DNA of 64,000 nucleotides from Microbacterium sp. Au-Mic1 (GTDB lineage: Bacteria; Actinomycetota; Actinomycetes; Actinomycetales; Microbacteriaceae): positions 248,001 to 312,000 of the forward strand of contig NZ_JAJTTF010000005.1 of assembly GCF_021341785.1 (NCBI RefSeq). Direction: 5' to 3'. Position 1 is the stretch's first letter, and each line of letters opens with the position of its first letter. The position numbers and the translations under genes are program-made. Under the pieces are notes generated by a model. The model was not told where the DNA came from. It saw nothing but the letters and a program-made list of their open reading frames with translations, and searched no databases. Positions 33,950-41,613 of this stretch are shown piece by piece.

Positions 33950-35212
33950 TCAGCGGGTGGAGCGCACGAGCAGCATCGGCACGAACGCCAGCAACGTGAG
34001 GGCGGCGCTGACGAGCAGCAGCGCGGGGTAGTTCGCCACTCCGCCGCCGATGCCGAGCAGCAGGGGGGCGATGAACGGCATCACGGAGTAGGGCAGCGAG
34101 AGCGCGATGTTCACGACGCCGAGATCACGGGCTGCCGTGGCCGGGTCGTTCATGGTGGCCACGGCGAAGCCGATGTAGCCGCCGTACGCGATGCCGGTGC
34201 CGAGGCCTGCGGACAGGGAGAGGCCGACCATGAACAGCGGCACGGTATCGGCGAAGGCCAGCATCACGAGCCCGGCGACGACGAACAGGGCGCCGATTCC
34301 GAGGATCACCTTTCGGCGTCCGGTGCGGTCGTTCAGCCATCCGGCGAGCGGGGCGCTGGCGACGGCGATGATGCCGGGGATGACGTATGCGAGCGTGATC
34401 AGGCCGGGCAGCTCCGCCTCGGGCGGGGAGACACGATCCTGCAGCAGGTAGACGGTGTAGGTCGAGATGACGCCCATGCCACAAGCGATCAGGAACAGTG
34501 CGGCGAGGAACTTCGCGAAGTCGGGGGAACGTCGCGGGTCGATGTAGAAGCTGCCGAAGAACTCCTTGACGCTGAACGGCGGCATGTCGGCGGGCGCGGG
34601 GGCGTCATCGCGGAACATCACGATCAGCAGCGCGGAGAACAACACCGCCACGATCACCGGCAGGCCGAACTGGGCGATCACGCTGTCGGGGAACCACTGC
34701 ACGAAGAACACGCCGACGAGCACTGCGGCGGAGGATGCGGTGCCGCTGAGTGCACCGACGATGCCCTGCTGCTTCTCGGGCACCCGGTCGGGCACGATGG
34801 CGAGCACGGCGGCGATCGCCGCGTTCACGAAGGCCTGCATGATGATCCAGCCGAGCAGCAGCAGTGGGAACGAGCTGCTGAGCCCGATGATCACGGCGCC
34901 GACGATCGTGCCCGCGAGGCCCACGACGATCCACGGGCGCCGGCGGCCGAACCTGCTGCGGGTGCGATCGCTGAGGCGACCGAACAGCGGGTTGGCGATC
35001 AGAGCGACGAGCGTTCCCACGCCGGCGGCGATCGAATAGCTTGTCGTCTTGCCGTCCGGATCGATCTGCGAGATGCGCAGCGCGAGCGTCACGGATGCCG
35101 GAAGCATGATCGACATCCAGATGCCGAACATGGCCAGGGCGTAGATCAGAACGAACGCCGGGCGGACGGGCCGGACTGCGACGCCGGTCTCCGGCAGTGG
35201 GGAAGCGGTCAT
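33950..35212 (-). CDS. MFS transporter (SLC45/GPH-like sugar permease)
   Basis: A 420-residue protein with 12 predicted helices. The loop GRLSDRTRSRFGRRRPWI between helices 2 and 3 is characteristic of sugar-proton or sugar-cation symporters of the SLC45/GPH kind. A later repeat reads LAGWLNDRTGRRKVI. First gene of the minus-strand operon with the GH3 hydrolase; the two LacI-type palindromes lie just upstream of its start. Confidence 0.88.
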   Translation of the reverse strand: MTASPLPETGVAVRPVRPAFVLIYALAMFGIWMSIMLPASVTLALRISQIDPDGKTTSYSIAAGVGTLVALIANPLFGRLSDRTRSRFGRRRPWIVVGLAGTIVGAVIIGLSSSFPLLLLGWIIMQAFVNAAIAAVLAIVPDRVPEKQQGIVGALSGTASSAAVLVGVFFVQWFPDSVIAQFGLPVIVAVLFSALLIVMFRDDAPAPADMPPFSVKEFFGSFYIDPRRSPDFAKFLAALFLIACGMGVISTYTVYLLQDRVSPPEAELPGLITLAYVIPGIIAVASAPLAGWLNDRTGRRKVILGIGALFVVAGLVMLAFADTVPLFMVGLSLSAGLGTGIAYGGYIGFAVATMNDPATAARDLGVVNIALSLPYSVMPFIAPLLLGIGGGVANYPALLLVSAALTLLAFVPMLLVRSTR

Positions 35213-35237
35213 GGGATCCTCAACATCGAGCGATTGG

Positions 35238-35257
35238 AAACGCTACCGGTAACGTTT
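35238..35257. promoter_or_regulatory. LacI-family operator 1
   Basis: AAACGCTACCGGTAACGTTT: a 20-bp palindrome with one mismatched pair and the central CG of LacI-type sites. It lies in the 130-base gap between the divergent MFS and LacI genes. Confidence 0.72.
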
Positions 35258-35264
35258 GCGGTAG

Positions 35265-35272
35265 CGGTACCG
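35265..35272. promoter_or_regulatory. LacI-family operator 2 (short core)
   Basis: CGGTACCG, perfect 8-bp core within GGTAGCGGTACCGATA. Its centre is 21 bp (two helical turns) from the centre of operator 1, so two dimers would bind the same DNA face. Confidence 0.5.
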
Positions 35273-35342
35273 ATAAGGTAGGGCGAACCCGGGCGTGTCG
35301 TCAAGTCCATGATCACCGGGAAGGATCCGGAAGGGGTCGAAG

Positions 35343-36386
35343 GTGCGGAAAGTGACGCTGGCCGATGTCTCGGCTGCGGCTGGAGTCGGTGTCGCGACGG
35401 TGTCCCGTGCGCTCGGCGATCATCCCGACGTGAGCCAAGTCACTCGTGACCGGGTGCGCACGATCGCGAGGGAACTGGGCTATCGCCCGTCCGTCGCTGC
35501 GCGGGCGTTGCGCTCCGGGGGATACCAGGCGATCAGCGTCGTCGTCCCGGACGCCGCCTGGGGCTGGTGGGAGCCCGTGGTGCGGGCTGCGTTCGCGGCC
35601 GCCGCCGAGGAGGGCTACCAACTGCTCGTGCACCCTGTGGCGGGCGCTGCGGGCGGAGCGGCGTCCGTCGTGCGGAGCCTGGCGAACGTGCCCACCGAAG
35701 GTGTCGTGGTGATCAGCGTGCCCGATCAGGACGGAGTGCGCCGAGCCTGCGACGATGCCGCGCTCTCCGCCGTCGCCATCGACGACACCAGCCGGACGGT
35801 GCGGTTCCCCACGGTCTCCGTGGCCAACCGGCACGGCGCGCGTGAGGTGGTGCGCCATTTGATCGCCCAGGGGCGGCGCCGCATCGCGATGCTCGTCACC
35901 GACTTCAACTCAGCGGATGTCGCGAACTGGGGTGACGGGCTGTTCGTGGACGAGCGCCTCGCCGGGTACCGGGACGCGCTCGAGGAAGCCGGAGTCGCCT
36001 TCGATGAGGCGCTCGTGATCCCTTGCGCGTCGCCCTTCGACGAGACCGCCAAGGAGTGGCCCGAGCTGCGCCGCGCCCTGGCCGACGGCCTGGGGGTCGA
36101 CGCGGTGTTCTGCGTCGCCGATCTGATGGCTGTCGCGGCGATCCGCTCGGTGCGGGCCGAAGGGCTGCGTGTCCCCGAGGACGTGTCCATCGCGGGATTC
36201 GACGACGAGCGTGCTGCGTTGCTGACGGACCCGCCGTTGACCACGGTGCGGCAGCCGTACGAGCAGATGGGGCGGCTCGCCGTGGAGCTGCTGCTGCGGA
36301 GCATTCGCGGCGATGAGCTCGACGAGAGCCGCATCGAGATCGAGCCGACGCTCGTCGTTCGCGAGTCGACGGCGGTGGCACGCTGA
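35343..36386 (+). CDS. LacI family transcriptional regulator
   Basis: A 347-residue repressor. The helix-turn-helix reads VTLADVSAAAGVGVATVSRA (residues 4-23), then the hinge helix SVAARALRSG, then the periplasmic-binding-like sugar domain ending with the usual VSIAGFDDE and LTTVRQPYEQMG motifs. GTG start. It is divergent from the MFS/GH3 operon and probably represses both through the palindromes at 35238-35272, with a beta-glycoside or its product as inducer. Confidence 0.92.
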   Translation: MRKVTLADVSAAAGVGVATVSRALGDHPDVSQVTRDRVRTIARELGYRPSVAARALRSGGYQAISVVVPDAAWGWWEPVVRAAFAAAAEEGYQLLVHPVAGAAGGAASVVRSLANVPTEGVVVISVPDQDGVRRACDDAALSAVAIDDTSRTVRFPTVSVANRHGAREVVRHLIAQGRRRIAMLVTDFNSADVANWGDGLFVDERLAGYRDALEEAGVAFDEALVIPCASPFDETAKEWPELRRALADGLGVDAVFCVADLMAVAAIRSVRAEGLRVPEDVSIAGFDDERAALLTDPPLTTVRQPYEQMGRLAVELLLRSIRGDELDESRIEIEPTLVVRESTAVAR

Positions 36387-36424
36387 CGGCGATCGCGCCG
36401 ACACGCCCGGGTTCGGATCCGTGC

Positions 36425-36549
36425 TAGAGTAGCTCTTTGTCTGCGCACACTCCTGTGCGCAGTTCGTGTGCCTCCCCCTCCATGCCGAGCGATCGGGCGG
36501 GGGAGAGGCGTGCAGACAAGGGATCTTGGGTGAGGCCGTCCGGCCTCAC
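36425..36549 (+). promoter_or_regulatory. Promoter and structured leader of rpmB-rpmG-rpsN
   Basis: An extended -10 TGCTAGAGT ends at 36430. The leader then holds three hairpins. 36441-36462 is CTGCGCAC/GTGCGCAG. 36470-36509 is a GCCTC-CCCC stem with an inner CCGA-GCGA-TCGG tetraloop. 36530-36549 is GTGAGGCC/GGCCTCAC. GAGAAGGAG follows before the ATG. The architecture resembles ribosomal-protein autoregulatory leaders, but I do not recognise a described class. Confidence 0.6.
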
Positions 36550-36567
36550 GGTAGAGAAGGAGTCATC

Positions 36568-36804
36568 ATGGCAGCAGTGTGCCAGGTGACCGGAGCAGTT
36601 CCCGGTTTCGGTCACAACATCTCGCACTCGCACCGTCGGACGAAGCGCCGCTTCGACCCGAACGTGCAGAAGAAGACCTATTTCGTTCCGTCGCTGGGTC
36701 GCAAGATCACGCTGAACGTGTCCGCCAAGGGCATCAAGGTGATCGACGCCCGGGGCATCGAGAAGGTTGTCGCGGACCTCCAGGCGAAGGGTGTGAAGCT
36801 CTAA
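36568..36804 (+). CDS. rpmB: 50S ribosomal protein L28
   Basis: A 78-residue L28. The N-terminus [20 protein letters not shown] keeps a single Cys where zinc-binding L28 has CxxC (CQVTG), so this is a zinc-independent form. [13 protein letters not shown] is the normal body. First of three ribosomal genes with one-base and three-base junctions. It is preceded by a structured leader and not by a visible Zur box, so constitutive or growth-rate control is likely. Confidence 0.97.
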   Translation: MAAVCQVTGAVPGFGHNISHSHRRTKRRFDPNVQKKTYFVPSLGRKITLNVSAKGIKVIDARGIEKVVADLQAKGVKL

Positions 36805-36974
36805 TGGCCAAGAAGGCACAGGACATCCGTCCGATCATCAAGCTGCGTTCGACCGCGGGCACGGGGTACACCTACGTGACCAAGAAGAACCGCCGCAACA
36901 CCCCCGACCGCCTCGTGCTGAAGAAGTACGACCCGGTGGTTCGCAAGCACGTCGAATTCCGAGAGGAGCGTTGA
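36804..36974 (+). CDS. rpmG: 50S ribosomal protein L33
   Basis: A 56-residue L33 ([20 protein letters not shown]). It has no cysteine, so it is the zinc-independent form. The start shares one base with the rpmB stop (TAATG). Confidence 0.97.
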   Translation: MAKKAQDIRPIIKLRSTAGTGYTYVTKKNRRNTPDRLVLKKYDPVVRKHVEFREER

Positions 36975-36977
36975 TCC

Positions 36978-37283
36978 ATGGCTAAGAAGAGCAAGATCGC
37001 GCGCAACGAGCAGCGCAAGGTCGTCGTCGAGCGTTACGCCGAGCGTCGTGCCGAGCTGAAGAAGACCCTGGTCGACCCGAACGCGACCGAGGAGGCCCGC
37101 GAGGCCGCCCGCGTCGGTCTGCAGAAGCTTCCGCGCAACGCGTCGCCGGCCCGCGTCCGTTCGCGCGACGCCATCGACGGCCGCCCCCGCGGTGTCCTCA
37201 CGAAGTTCGGCATCTCGCGTGTCCGCTTCCGTGACATGGCGCACCGTGGCGAGCTGCCCGGCGTGACCAAGTCGAGCTGGTAA
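36978..37283 (+). CDS. rpsN: 30S ribosomal protein S14
   Basis: A 101-residue long-type S14 without the zinc CxxC pairs; the corresponding region reads [18 protein letters not shown]. Three bases after rpmG, with GAGAGGAG as ribosome site. A strong hairpin follows. In several actinobacteria the cysteine-free L28/L33/S14 set is a Zur-controlled spare; here no Zur box is visible upstream, so it may be the main set. Confidence 0.97.
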   Translation: MAKKSKIARNEQRKVVVERYAERRAELKKTLVDPNATEEAREAARVGLQKLPRNASPARVRSRDAIDGRPRGVLTKFGISRVRFRDMAHRGELPGVTKSSW

Positions 37284-37312
37284 GCAGTCTTCTTCCCTGA
37301 GTTCAGGGAATC

Positions 37313-37342
37313 AGGGGCGGGGATCTTCGGATCCCCGCCCCT
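37313..37342 (+). terminator. Intrinsic terminator after rpsN
   Basis: A perfect 13-bp stem AGGGGCGGGGATC/GATCCCCGCCCCT closed by the extra-stable C(TTCG)G tetraloop, followed by TCT. A smaller CCCTGA/TCAGGG hairpin precedes it. Confidence 0.9.
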
Positions 37343-37518
37343 TCTGCATGTCGGGATTCCGGATCCGACCTGTGACTGGAGTGACGGATGAGGCGCGACA
37401 CGCCGCCGCAAAACGTCAAAACCCGCGAAATGACGCGGAAAACCGGGGTTTGGTTGATACATTCAAGGCGGTCGTTCGACCAACGGGGGGCATCCGCCCA
37501 TCCGGAACTCTGATACGA

Positions 37519-37538
37519 AGCGACGGGATCCCGTCGCT
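37519..37538. promoter_or_regulatory. 20-bp perfect palindrome before the HU gene
   Basis: AGCGACGGGATCCCGTCGCT lies immediately before the GGAGGA ribosome site of the HU gene. As DNA it could be an operator; as RNA it could fold a hairpin that limits access to the ribosome site. Confidence 0.55.
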
Positions 37539-37548
37539 GGAGGATGAA

Positions 37549-37836
37549 ATGGCTGACAAGTCCATCACCAAGACCGAGCTCGTCGCGAGCATCGCCAGCG
37601 CCACCGGCCAGAGCCAGGCTGCCGTCTCCGGCGTTCTCGACGCCCTGTTCGCCACGGTCTCGGACGCTGTTGCCAAGGGCAGCAAGGTCTCGATCCCGGG
37701 CTGGATCTCCTTCGAGCAGGTCGCGACCGCCGCCCGCACGGGCCGCAACCCGCAGACCGGCGCCGAGATCAAGATCCCGGCCGGCAAGCGCGTCAAGGTG
37801 ACCGCCGGTTCCAAGCTCAAGGCTGCCGTCAAGTAA
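37549..37836 (+). CDS. hup: HU family nucleoid DNA-binding protein
   Basis: A 95-residue HU (ADKSITKTELVASIASATG at the start, GRNPQTGAEIKIPAG in the DNA-binding arm). It lacks the long Lys/Ala-rich tail of mycobacterial HupB. GGAGGATGAA precedes the ATG. Abundant nucleoid protein that bends DNA. A promoter probably lies in the AT-rich stretch near 37450-37470. A strong terminator follows, so the gene is monocistronic. Confidence 0.96.
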   Translation: MADKSITKTELVASIASATGQSQAAVSGVLDALFATVSDAVAKGSKVSIPGWISFEQVATAARTGRNPQTGAEIKIPAGKRVKVTAGSKLKAAVK

Positions 37837-37853
37837 TTCGGCTCCGCCTCGCA

Positions 37854-37881
37854 AGGCCGCCCCTCCCCGGAGGGGCGGCCT
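37854..37881 (+). terminator. Intrinsic terminator after the HU gene
   Basis: AGGCCGCCCCT and AGGGGCGGCCT form a perfect 11-bp stem around CCCCGG, followed by TTTCG. Confidence 0.9.
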
Positions 37882-37950
37882 TTCGCGTGCACCGGCTCTG
37901 CTGCGCCGTTGGGTTCTGTGGGCGCGAAGGTTGCCGGCGCACGATGCCAC

Positions 37951-38033
37951 TTTGGGGCGCACTTCTCCCGTTCGGGGCGCGTGAGGAGCGGGGAACGCGG
38001 CGTACGGCGCCCCAAAACGAGGGGATGCGCCCC
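37951..38033. repeat. Interleaved GGGGCGC inverted repeats
   Basis: Two direct copies of TTNGGGGCGC (37951-37960, 37971-37980) are followed by two reverse copies (GGCGCCCCAAAA from 38006, GCGCCCCGA from 38025). Paired in order they interlock like a pseudoknot. They fill most of the 269-base gap between HU and the CopD-CtaG gene, where I see no convincing gene. Confidence 0.55.
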
Positions 38034-38105
38034 GAGAACTGGGTGCGAGCGTCGGGCGAGCCCGCTCCCGGCAGACCCCGAGCGACAGCGGAATAGGCTG
38101 GAGGG

Positions 38106-40289
38106 GTGAATCGCCCCGCCACCGGGGTCCGCCCCGAGACCGGGTCGGATGCCGCCCGCTCCGCCCTGCCCGCCGGATCCCCGACCCTGCGCATCGCCGG
38201 TCCCGTGATCCTCATCGGGGCCGCGATCCTCGCCGTCGTCGCCGGGCTCGCTTTCGGCGGGGGCGCGGCGCCGAACCTGCTGCTCGATCCCGGACCCGTG
38301 GTGCGCTGGGGCCTGCCCGTCGTGAAGACGATCAGCAACCTGGGCGCGGCGGCGATGCTCGGATCCCTGGTGCTGGCGCTCTTCTCGTTGCGCAGCGGGG
38401 CGCGGTCGTTCGAGATCGCGCTGGACACCGCGTCCATCGGCGCCGCGGTCTACACCGTGGCGAGCGCCGTGGCGGGCCTGTTCACGTTCCTGCAGACCCT
38501 CGGCGTGAAGCTCAGCGCGGGGCCCGAGTTCGGCGCGCAACTGGGCCGGTTCCTGCTGGAACTGCCCCTCGGTCAGGCGTGGCTGATGACGGTTCTCGCG
38601 GGCGCCGTCATCACGATCGCCGCCTTCGCCTTCCGCGGCTGGACCGCCACACTGCTCACGGCGATCCTCGCCGCCGCCTCGTTCATCCCGCTCGCGACGC
38701 AGGGGCACGCGGGCGAGCTCAGCGGCCACGACGCCGCCGTGAACTCGCTGCTGCTGCACACGATCGGCGCCGCGGTGTGGATCGGCGGCCTCGTGCTGCT
38801 GATCGTGCTGCGCGGATCCCGCAGCGAACTCGCCGAGACCGGACGCTCCGGCGCGAGCACCGCCGTGGCGAAGAACGCGGCCAAGAGCGGCGCGAAGACC
38901 GCGGTGACGCCCGGAGCGAAGGGCGCACACAAGTCGGCGGGCGCGAAGAAGACCAAGGGCGCCCTCACGTTCGCAGCCGTCGTGCGCCGCTACTCCTCCC
39001 TCGCTCTCGCCGCCTACGTCGTGGTGGCGGTCTCGGGCGTCGCGCGATCCATCGTCGCGGTGGGCGACTGGGCCGGCCTGCTTACGCCCTACGGCGGCCT
39101 CATCGTCGCCAAGGCGATCGTGCTGATCCTGCTCGGCGCGCTCGGCGCCCGCTACCGCACCCGGCTCATCCCGAAGCTCGAGGCGGGCGGATCCGGCCCG
39201 TTCTGGACGCTGGTCCTCCTGGAGCTGGCGCTCATGGGGATCGCCTCCGGCCTCGCCACGGCGCTGTCCCGCACCGCTCCGCCCACCGGACTCGAGGTGG
39301 CGACCGTGCGCACACCGGCCGAGATCCTCACCGGCTCCCCGCTGCCGCCGGAGCTGACGCCGATCCGCTGGATCACCGCGTGGAACATCGACCTCATCTG
39401 GGCGGTCGCGGCCGCGTTCGGCATCGTGCTCTACGTGCTCGGGGTGCTGCGGCTGCGCAGGCGCGGCGACGCCTGGCCGATCCACCGCACGGTCTTCTGG
39501 ATCCTGGGGATGCTGGGTCTGGTGTGGGTCACCGGGGGCGCGATCAACGCGTACCAGGAGACGCTGTTCAGCGTGCACATGCTCGGGCACATGATGCTGT
39601 CCATGGCGATCCCGCTGCTGCTCGTCGCCGGTGCCCCGGTCACCCTGGCCCTGCGTGCGATCGACAAGCGCGATGACGGCACCAGGGGCGGACGGGAGTG
39701 GATCCTGTGGGCCGTGCACTCGCCGTTCTCGCGTGTGGTCACCAATCCGTTCGTGGCGGCGGCGATCTTCGTGCTGTCGCTGTGGGCGTTCTACTTCACC
39801 GACCTTGTGCGCTGGGCCATGACCGATCACATCGGGCACGAGTGGATGACGATGCACTTCCTCATCTCGGGGTACCTGTTCGTGCTCAGCCTGATCGGGG
39901 TGGATCCGGTTCCGCGGCGGCTGCCCTATGCGGGGCGCCTCATCACGCTCATCGCCGTGATGGCCACGCACGCGTTCTTCGGCATGGCGATCATGATGCA
40001 GTCGGGCCTGATGGTCGCCGAGTGGTTCGGATCCATGGGCCGCACCTGGGGAGCGACGCCGCTGCAGGACCAGTACGTGGGCGGCGGCGTGGCGTGGTCG
40101 GTGGGGGAGATCCCCACCCTGATCCTCGCCATCACGGTCGCGATCCAGTGGAGCCGCAGCGACGCGAAGGTGCAGAAGCGCCAGGATCGTGCCGCCGACC
40201 GCACCGGCGATGCCGAACTCGAGGAGTACAACGCGCGGCTCGCCGAGCTCGCCGAGAAGGACGCCAGGGCCGCCGCGCGCGGGCGCTGA
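38106..40289 (+). CDS. CopD-like and CtaG-like fusion membrane protein
   Basis: A 727-residue polytopic protein. The N-terminal half (about 20-420) resembles the copper-resistance CopD family. The C-terminal half (about 430-700) is a caa3-type cytochrome oxidase assembly CtaG domain (HMLGHMMLSMAIPLLLVAG, HEWMTMHFLISGYLF). CopD and CtaG both handle copper at the membrane, so the protein probably delivers copper to cytochrome oxidase. A Lys/Ala-rich loop (about 250-285) interrupts the CopD part. GTG start after GGAGGG. The fusion is common in actinobacteria. Followed by intergenic palindrome copy 3. Confidence 0.88.
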   Translation: MNRPATGVRPETGSDAARSALPAGSPTLRIAGPVILIGAAILAVVAGLAFGGGAAPNLLLDPGPVVRWGLPVVKTISNLGAAAMLGSLVLALFSLRSGARSFEIALDTASIGAAVYTVASAVAGLFTFLQTLGVKLSAGPEFGAQLGRFLLELPLGQAWLMTVLAGAVITIAAFAFRGWTATLLTAILAAASFIPLATQGHAGELSGHDAAVNSLLLHTIGAAVWIGGLVLLIVLRGSRSELAETGRSGASTAVAKNAAKSGAKTAVTPGAKGAHKSAGAKKTKGALTFAAVVRRYSSLALAAYVVVAVSGVARSIVAVGDWAGLLTPYGGLIVAKAIVLILLGALGARYRTRLIPKLEAGGSGPFWTLVLLELALMGIASGLATALSRTAPPTGLEVATVRTPAEILTGSPLPPELTPIRWITAWNIDLIWAVAAAFGIVLYVLGVLRLRRRGDAWPIHRTVFWILGMLGLVWVTGGAINAYQETLFSVHMLGHMMLSMAIPLLLVAGAPVTLALRAIDKRDDGTRGGREWILWAVHSPFSRVVTNPFVAAAIFVLSLWAFYFTDLVRWAMTDHIGHEWMTMHFLISGYLFVLSLIGVDPVPRRLPYAGRLITLIAVMATHAFFGMAIMMQSGLMVAEWFGSMGRTWGATPLQDQYVGGGVAWSVGEIPTLILAITVAIQWSRSDAKVQKRQDRAADRTGDAELEEYNARLAELAEKDARAAARGR

Positions 40290-40298
40290 GGCACCCAC

Positions 40299-40393
40299 GG
40301 GGTCGTTGAGCGAGCGAAGCGAGACGAAACGCGGCACCCCGGCAGGGCACCGCGTTTCGTCTCGGTCGCCTTCGGCGTCCTCGCTCAACGACC
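40299..40393. repeat. GTTGAGCGA-type intergenic palindrome, copy 3
   Basis: The cleanest copy, 95 bp. GGGGTCGTTGAGCGAGCGAA opens it, CCTCGCTCAACGACC closes it, and the inner arms GAGACGAAACGCGG and CCGCGTTTCGTCTC are perfect. It lies between convergent genes. Confidence 0.87.
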
Positions 40394-40408
40394 ACCTGCG
40401 GGGCGGGC

Positions 40409-41527
40409 TCAGCCCTCGGAGCCGGGCGGCGGGGCGGACTGCTCGGGCGAGGTGATGCTGATCGAGGCGGACCCGTCGGGCAGGAACCGGATCGTCCCGT
40501 CCACCTCGAACGGCACGTCCTGGTCTACGTGCGACACGGATCCGTCGTAGAGCGACTTCACGTCGAGCTGGATGTGCGCGGTGGCGGGCGTCGCTGCGAT
40601 CTTCCACCCCTCGCCATCGGGCTGCAGCGTGATCTCTGGCCCCTTGACCATGCTCCAGGTGGGGCCGTCGATGACCCGGTTGGGCACGGTCTGACCGAAC
40701 GGGCAGCCGGTGGGCTGCAGCACATGCTGCGTCGTGCACTGCGCCAGGAAGTCGTCGACCCGCTGCTGCACGACCTTGACGAAGGCGTCGGTGGGCGCGG
40801 CCTGCACATCCAGCGGCACGTCGGCGAGCGGTTTGTCGGCGAGCACGCCGATGCCGGTGGCCGTCGCGGTGGCGGTCTTCACCGACACCGAGTAGAGCCC
40901 CGGGGAGAACACCAGCATCGGGACCGGGTCGAGTGCTGACGAGTCCGCCCCCTGCGCGGCGACCTGACGGCGGTCGAGTTCGAAGTCGTTCACGAAGAAC
41001 CGGTCGGATCCGCGCACGGTGAGCGAGATCACGGCGAGCGGGCTCTGCGCGAACTCCCACGCGGGTGCGACGCCGATCCAGCCGTCCTGCGCGATGCGGA
41101 AGGTGGAGGACCCGGGGTGGCCCCCGGCCTTGTACGTCACGGTGACCGACGTGGCGTTGCCGTCGGCGTGCTCGTCGGTCACGGTGATGTCGGTGAGTGT
41201 GCCGAGGGCGTCATGGCGCAGCAGGGCATCGGAGGCGGCCCGGAACGTGTCGCTGTCGAGGTCGCCGTGAGAGAGGGCGACGCCGGGCAGGCGCAGCGCG
41301 TCGGCCGCGCGACCTTCGCTGAGCAGCGTGAGATAGCGCGTGACGAAGGCGGAGGGGCTGTAGAACTGGCGGTAGACGGTGAGCCCGCCGGCCGCGAGCG
41401 CGGCGGCGAGGACGACGCCGACGACCGCGAGCAGCGTGAGGTCCGACCAGAGCGAGGCACGGCGACGCGCACTCCGCGCCCGGCGCGACCGCACGCCTGG
41501 CGTCAGCACCCCCGCCGACTGCACCAT
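40409..41527 (-). CDS. Membrane-anchored hypothetical protein
   Basis: A 372-residue protein I cannot name. An Arg-rich cytoplasmic start (about 1-28) is followed by one transmembrane helix (LTLLAVVGVVLAAALAAGGL) and a large outside region. That region has alternating beta-rich segments (ITVTDEHADGNATSVTVTY, FRIAQDGWIGV) like repeated NTF2- or DUF4878-type modules. Two cysteines at CTTQ and GCPFG could form a disulfide. It is single-copy here and convergent with the CopD-CtaG gene. Confidence 0.8.
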   Translation of the reverse strand: MVQSAGVLTPGVRSRRARSARRRASLWSDLTLLAVVGVVLAAALAAGGLTVYRQFYSPSAFVTRYLTLLSEGRAADALRLPGVALSHGDLDSDTFRAASDALLRHDALGTLTDITVTDEHADGNATSVTVTYKAGGHPGSSTFRIAQDGWIGVAPAWEFAQSPLAVISLTVRGSDRFFVNDFELDRRQVAAQGADSSALDPVPMLVFSPGLYSVSVKTATATATGIGVLADKPLADVPLDVQAAPTDAFVKVVQQRVDDFLAQCTTQHVLQPTGCPFGQTVPNRVIDGPTWSMVKGPEITLQPDGEGWKIAATPATAHIQLDVKSLYDGSVSHVDQDVPFEVDGTIRFLPDGSASISITSPEQSAPPPGSEG

Positions 41528-41613
41528 GTGCGCCAGTCTACGAAAGCCCGCCTGCGGGAACCCCGAATGCGCGACCGCCGGAGAAAGTCGCGCGCCGGTA
41601 GAATTCGAGGACC

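Noticed and set aside
36411..36432. GTTCGGATCC near 36411 as a tRNA T-arm
   Set aside because: No acceptor or anticodon stems around it; the following TGCTAGAGT is better read as the rpmB promoter.
36568..37283. Ribosomal operon as a Zur-regulated reserve set
   Set aside because: The proteins are the zinc-independent type, but no AATGA...TCATT-like box is present upstream.
37887..38109. Short overlapping plus-strand open frames between HU and the CopD-CtaG gene
   Set aside because: They coincide with the GGGGCGC repeats, have no ribosome sites and no recognisable protein features.
37416..41060. 1214-codon open frame on the minus strand over HU, CopD-CtaG and the intergenic repeats
   Set aside because: It crosses two strong terminators and several recognised genes; its composition is typical antisense low-complexity.
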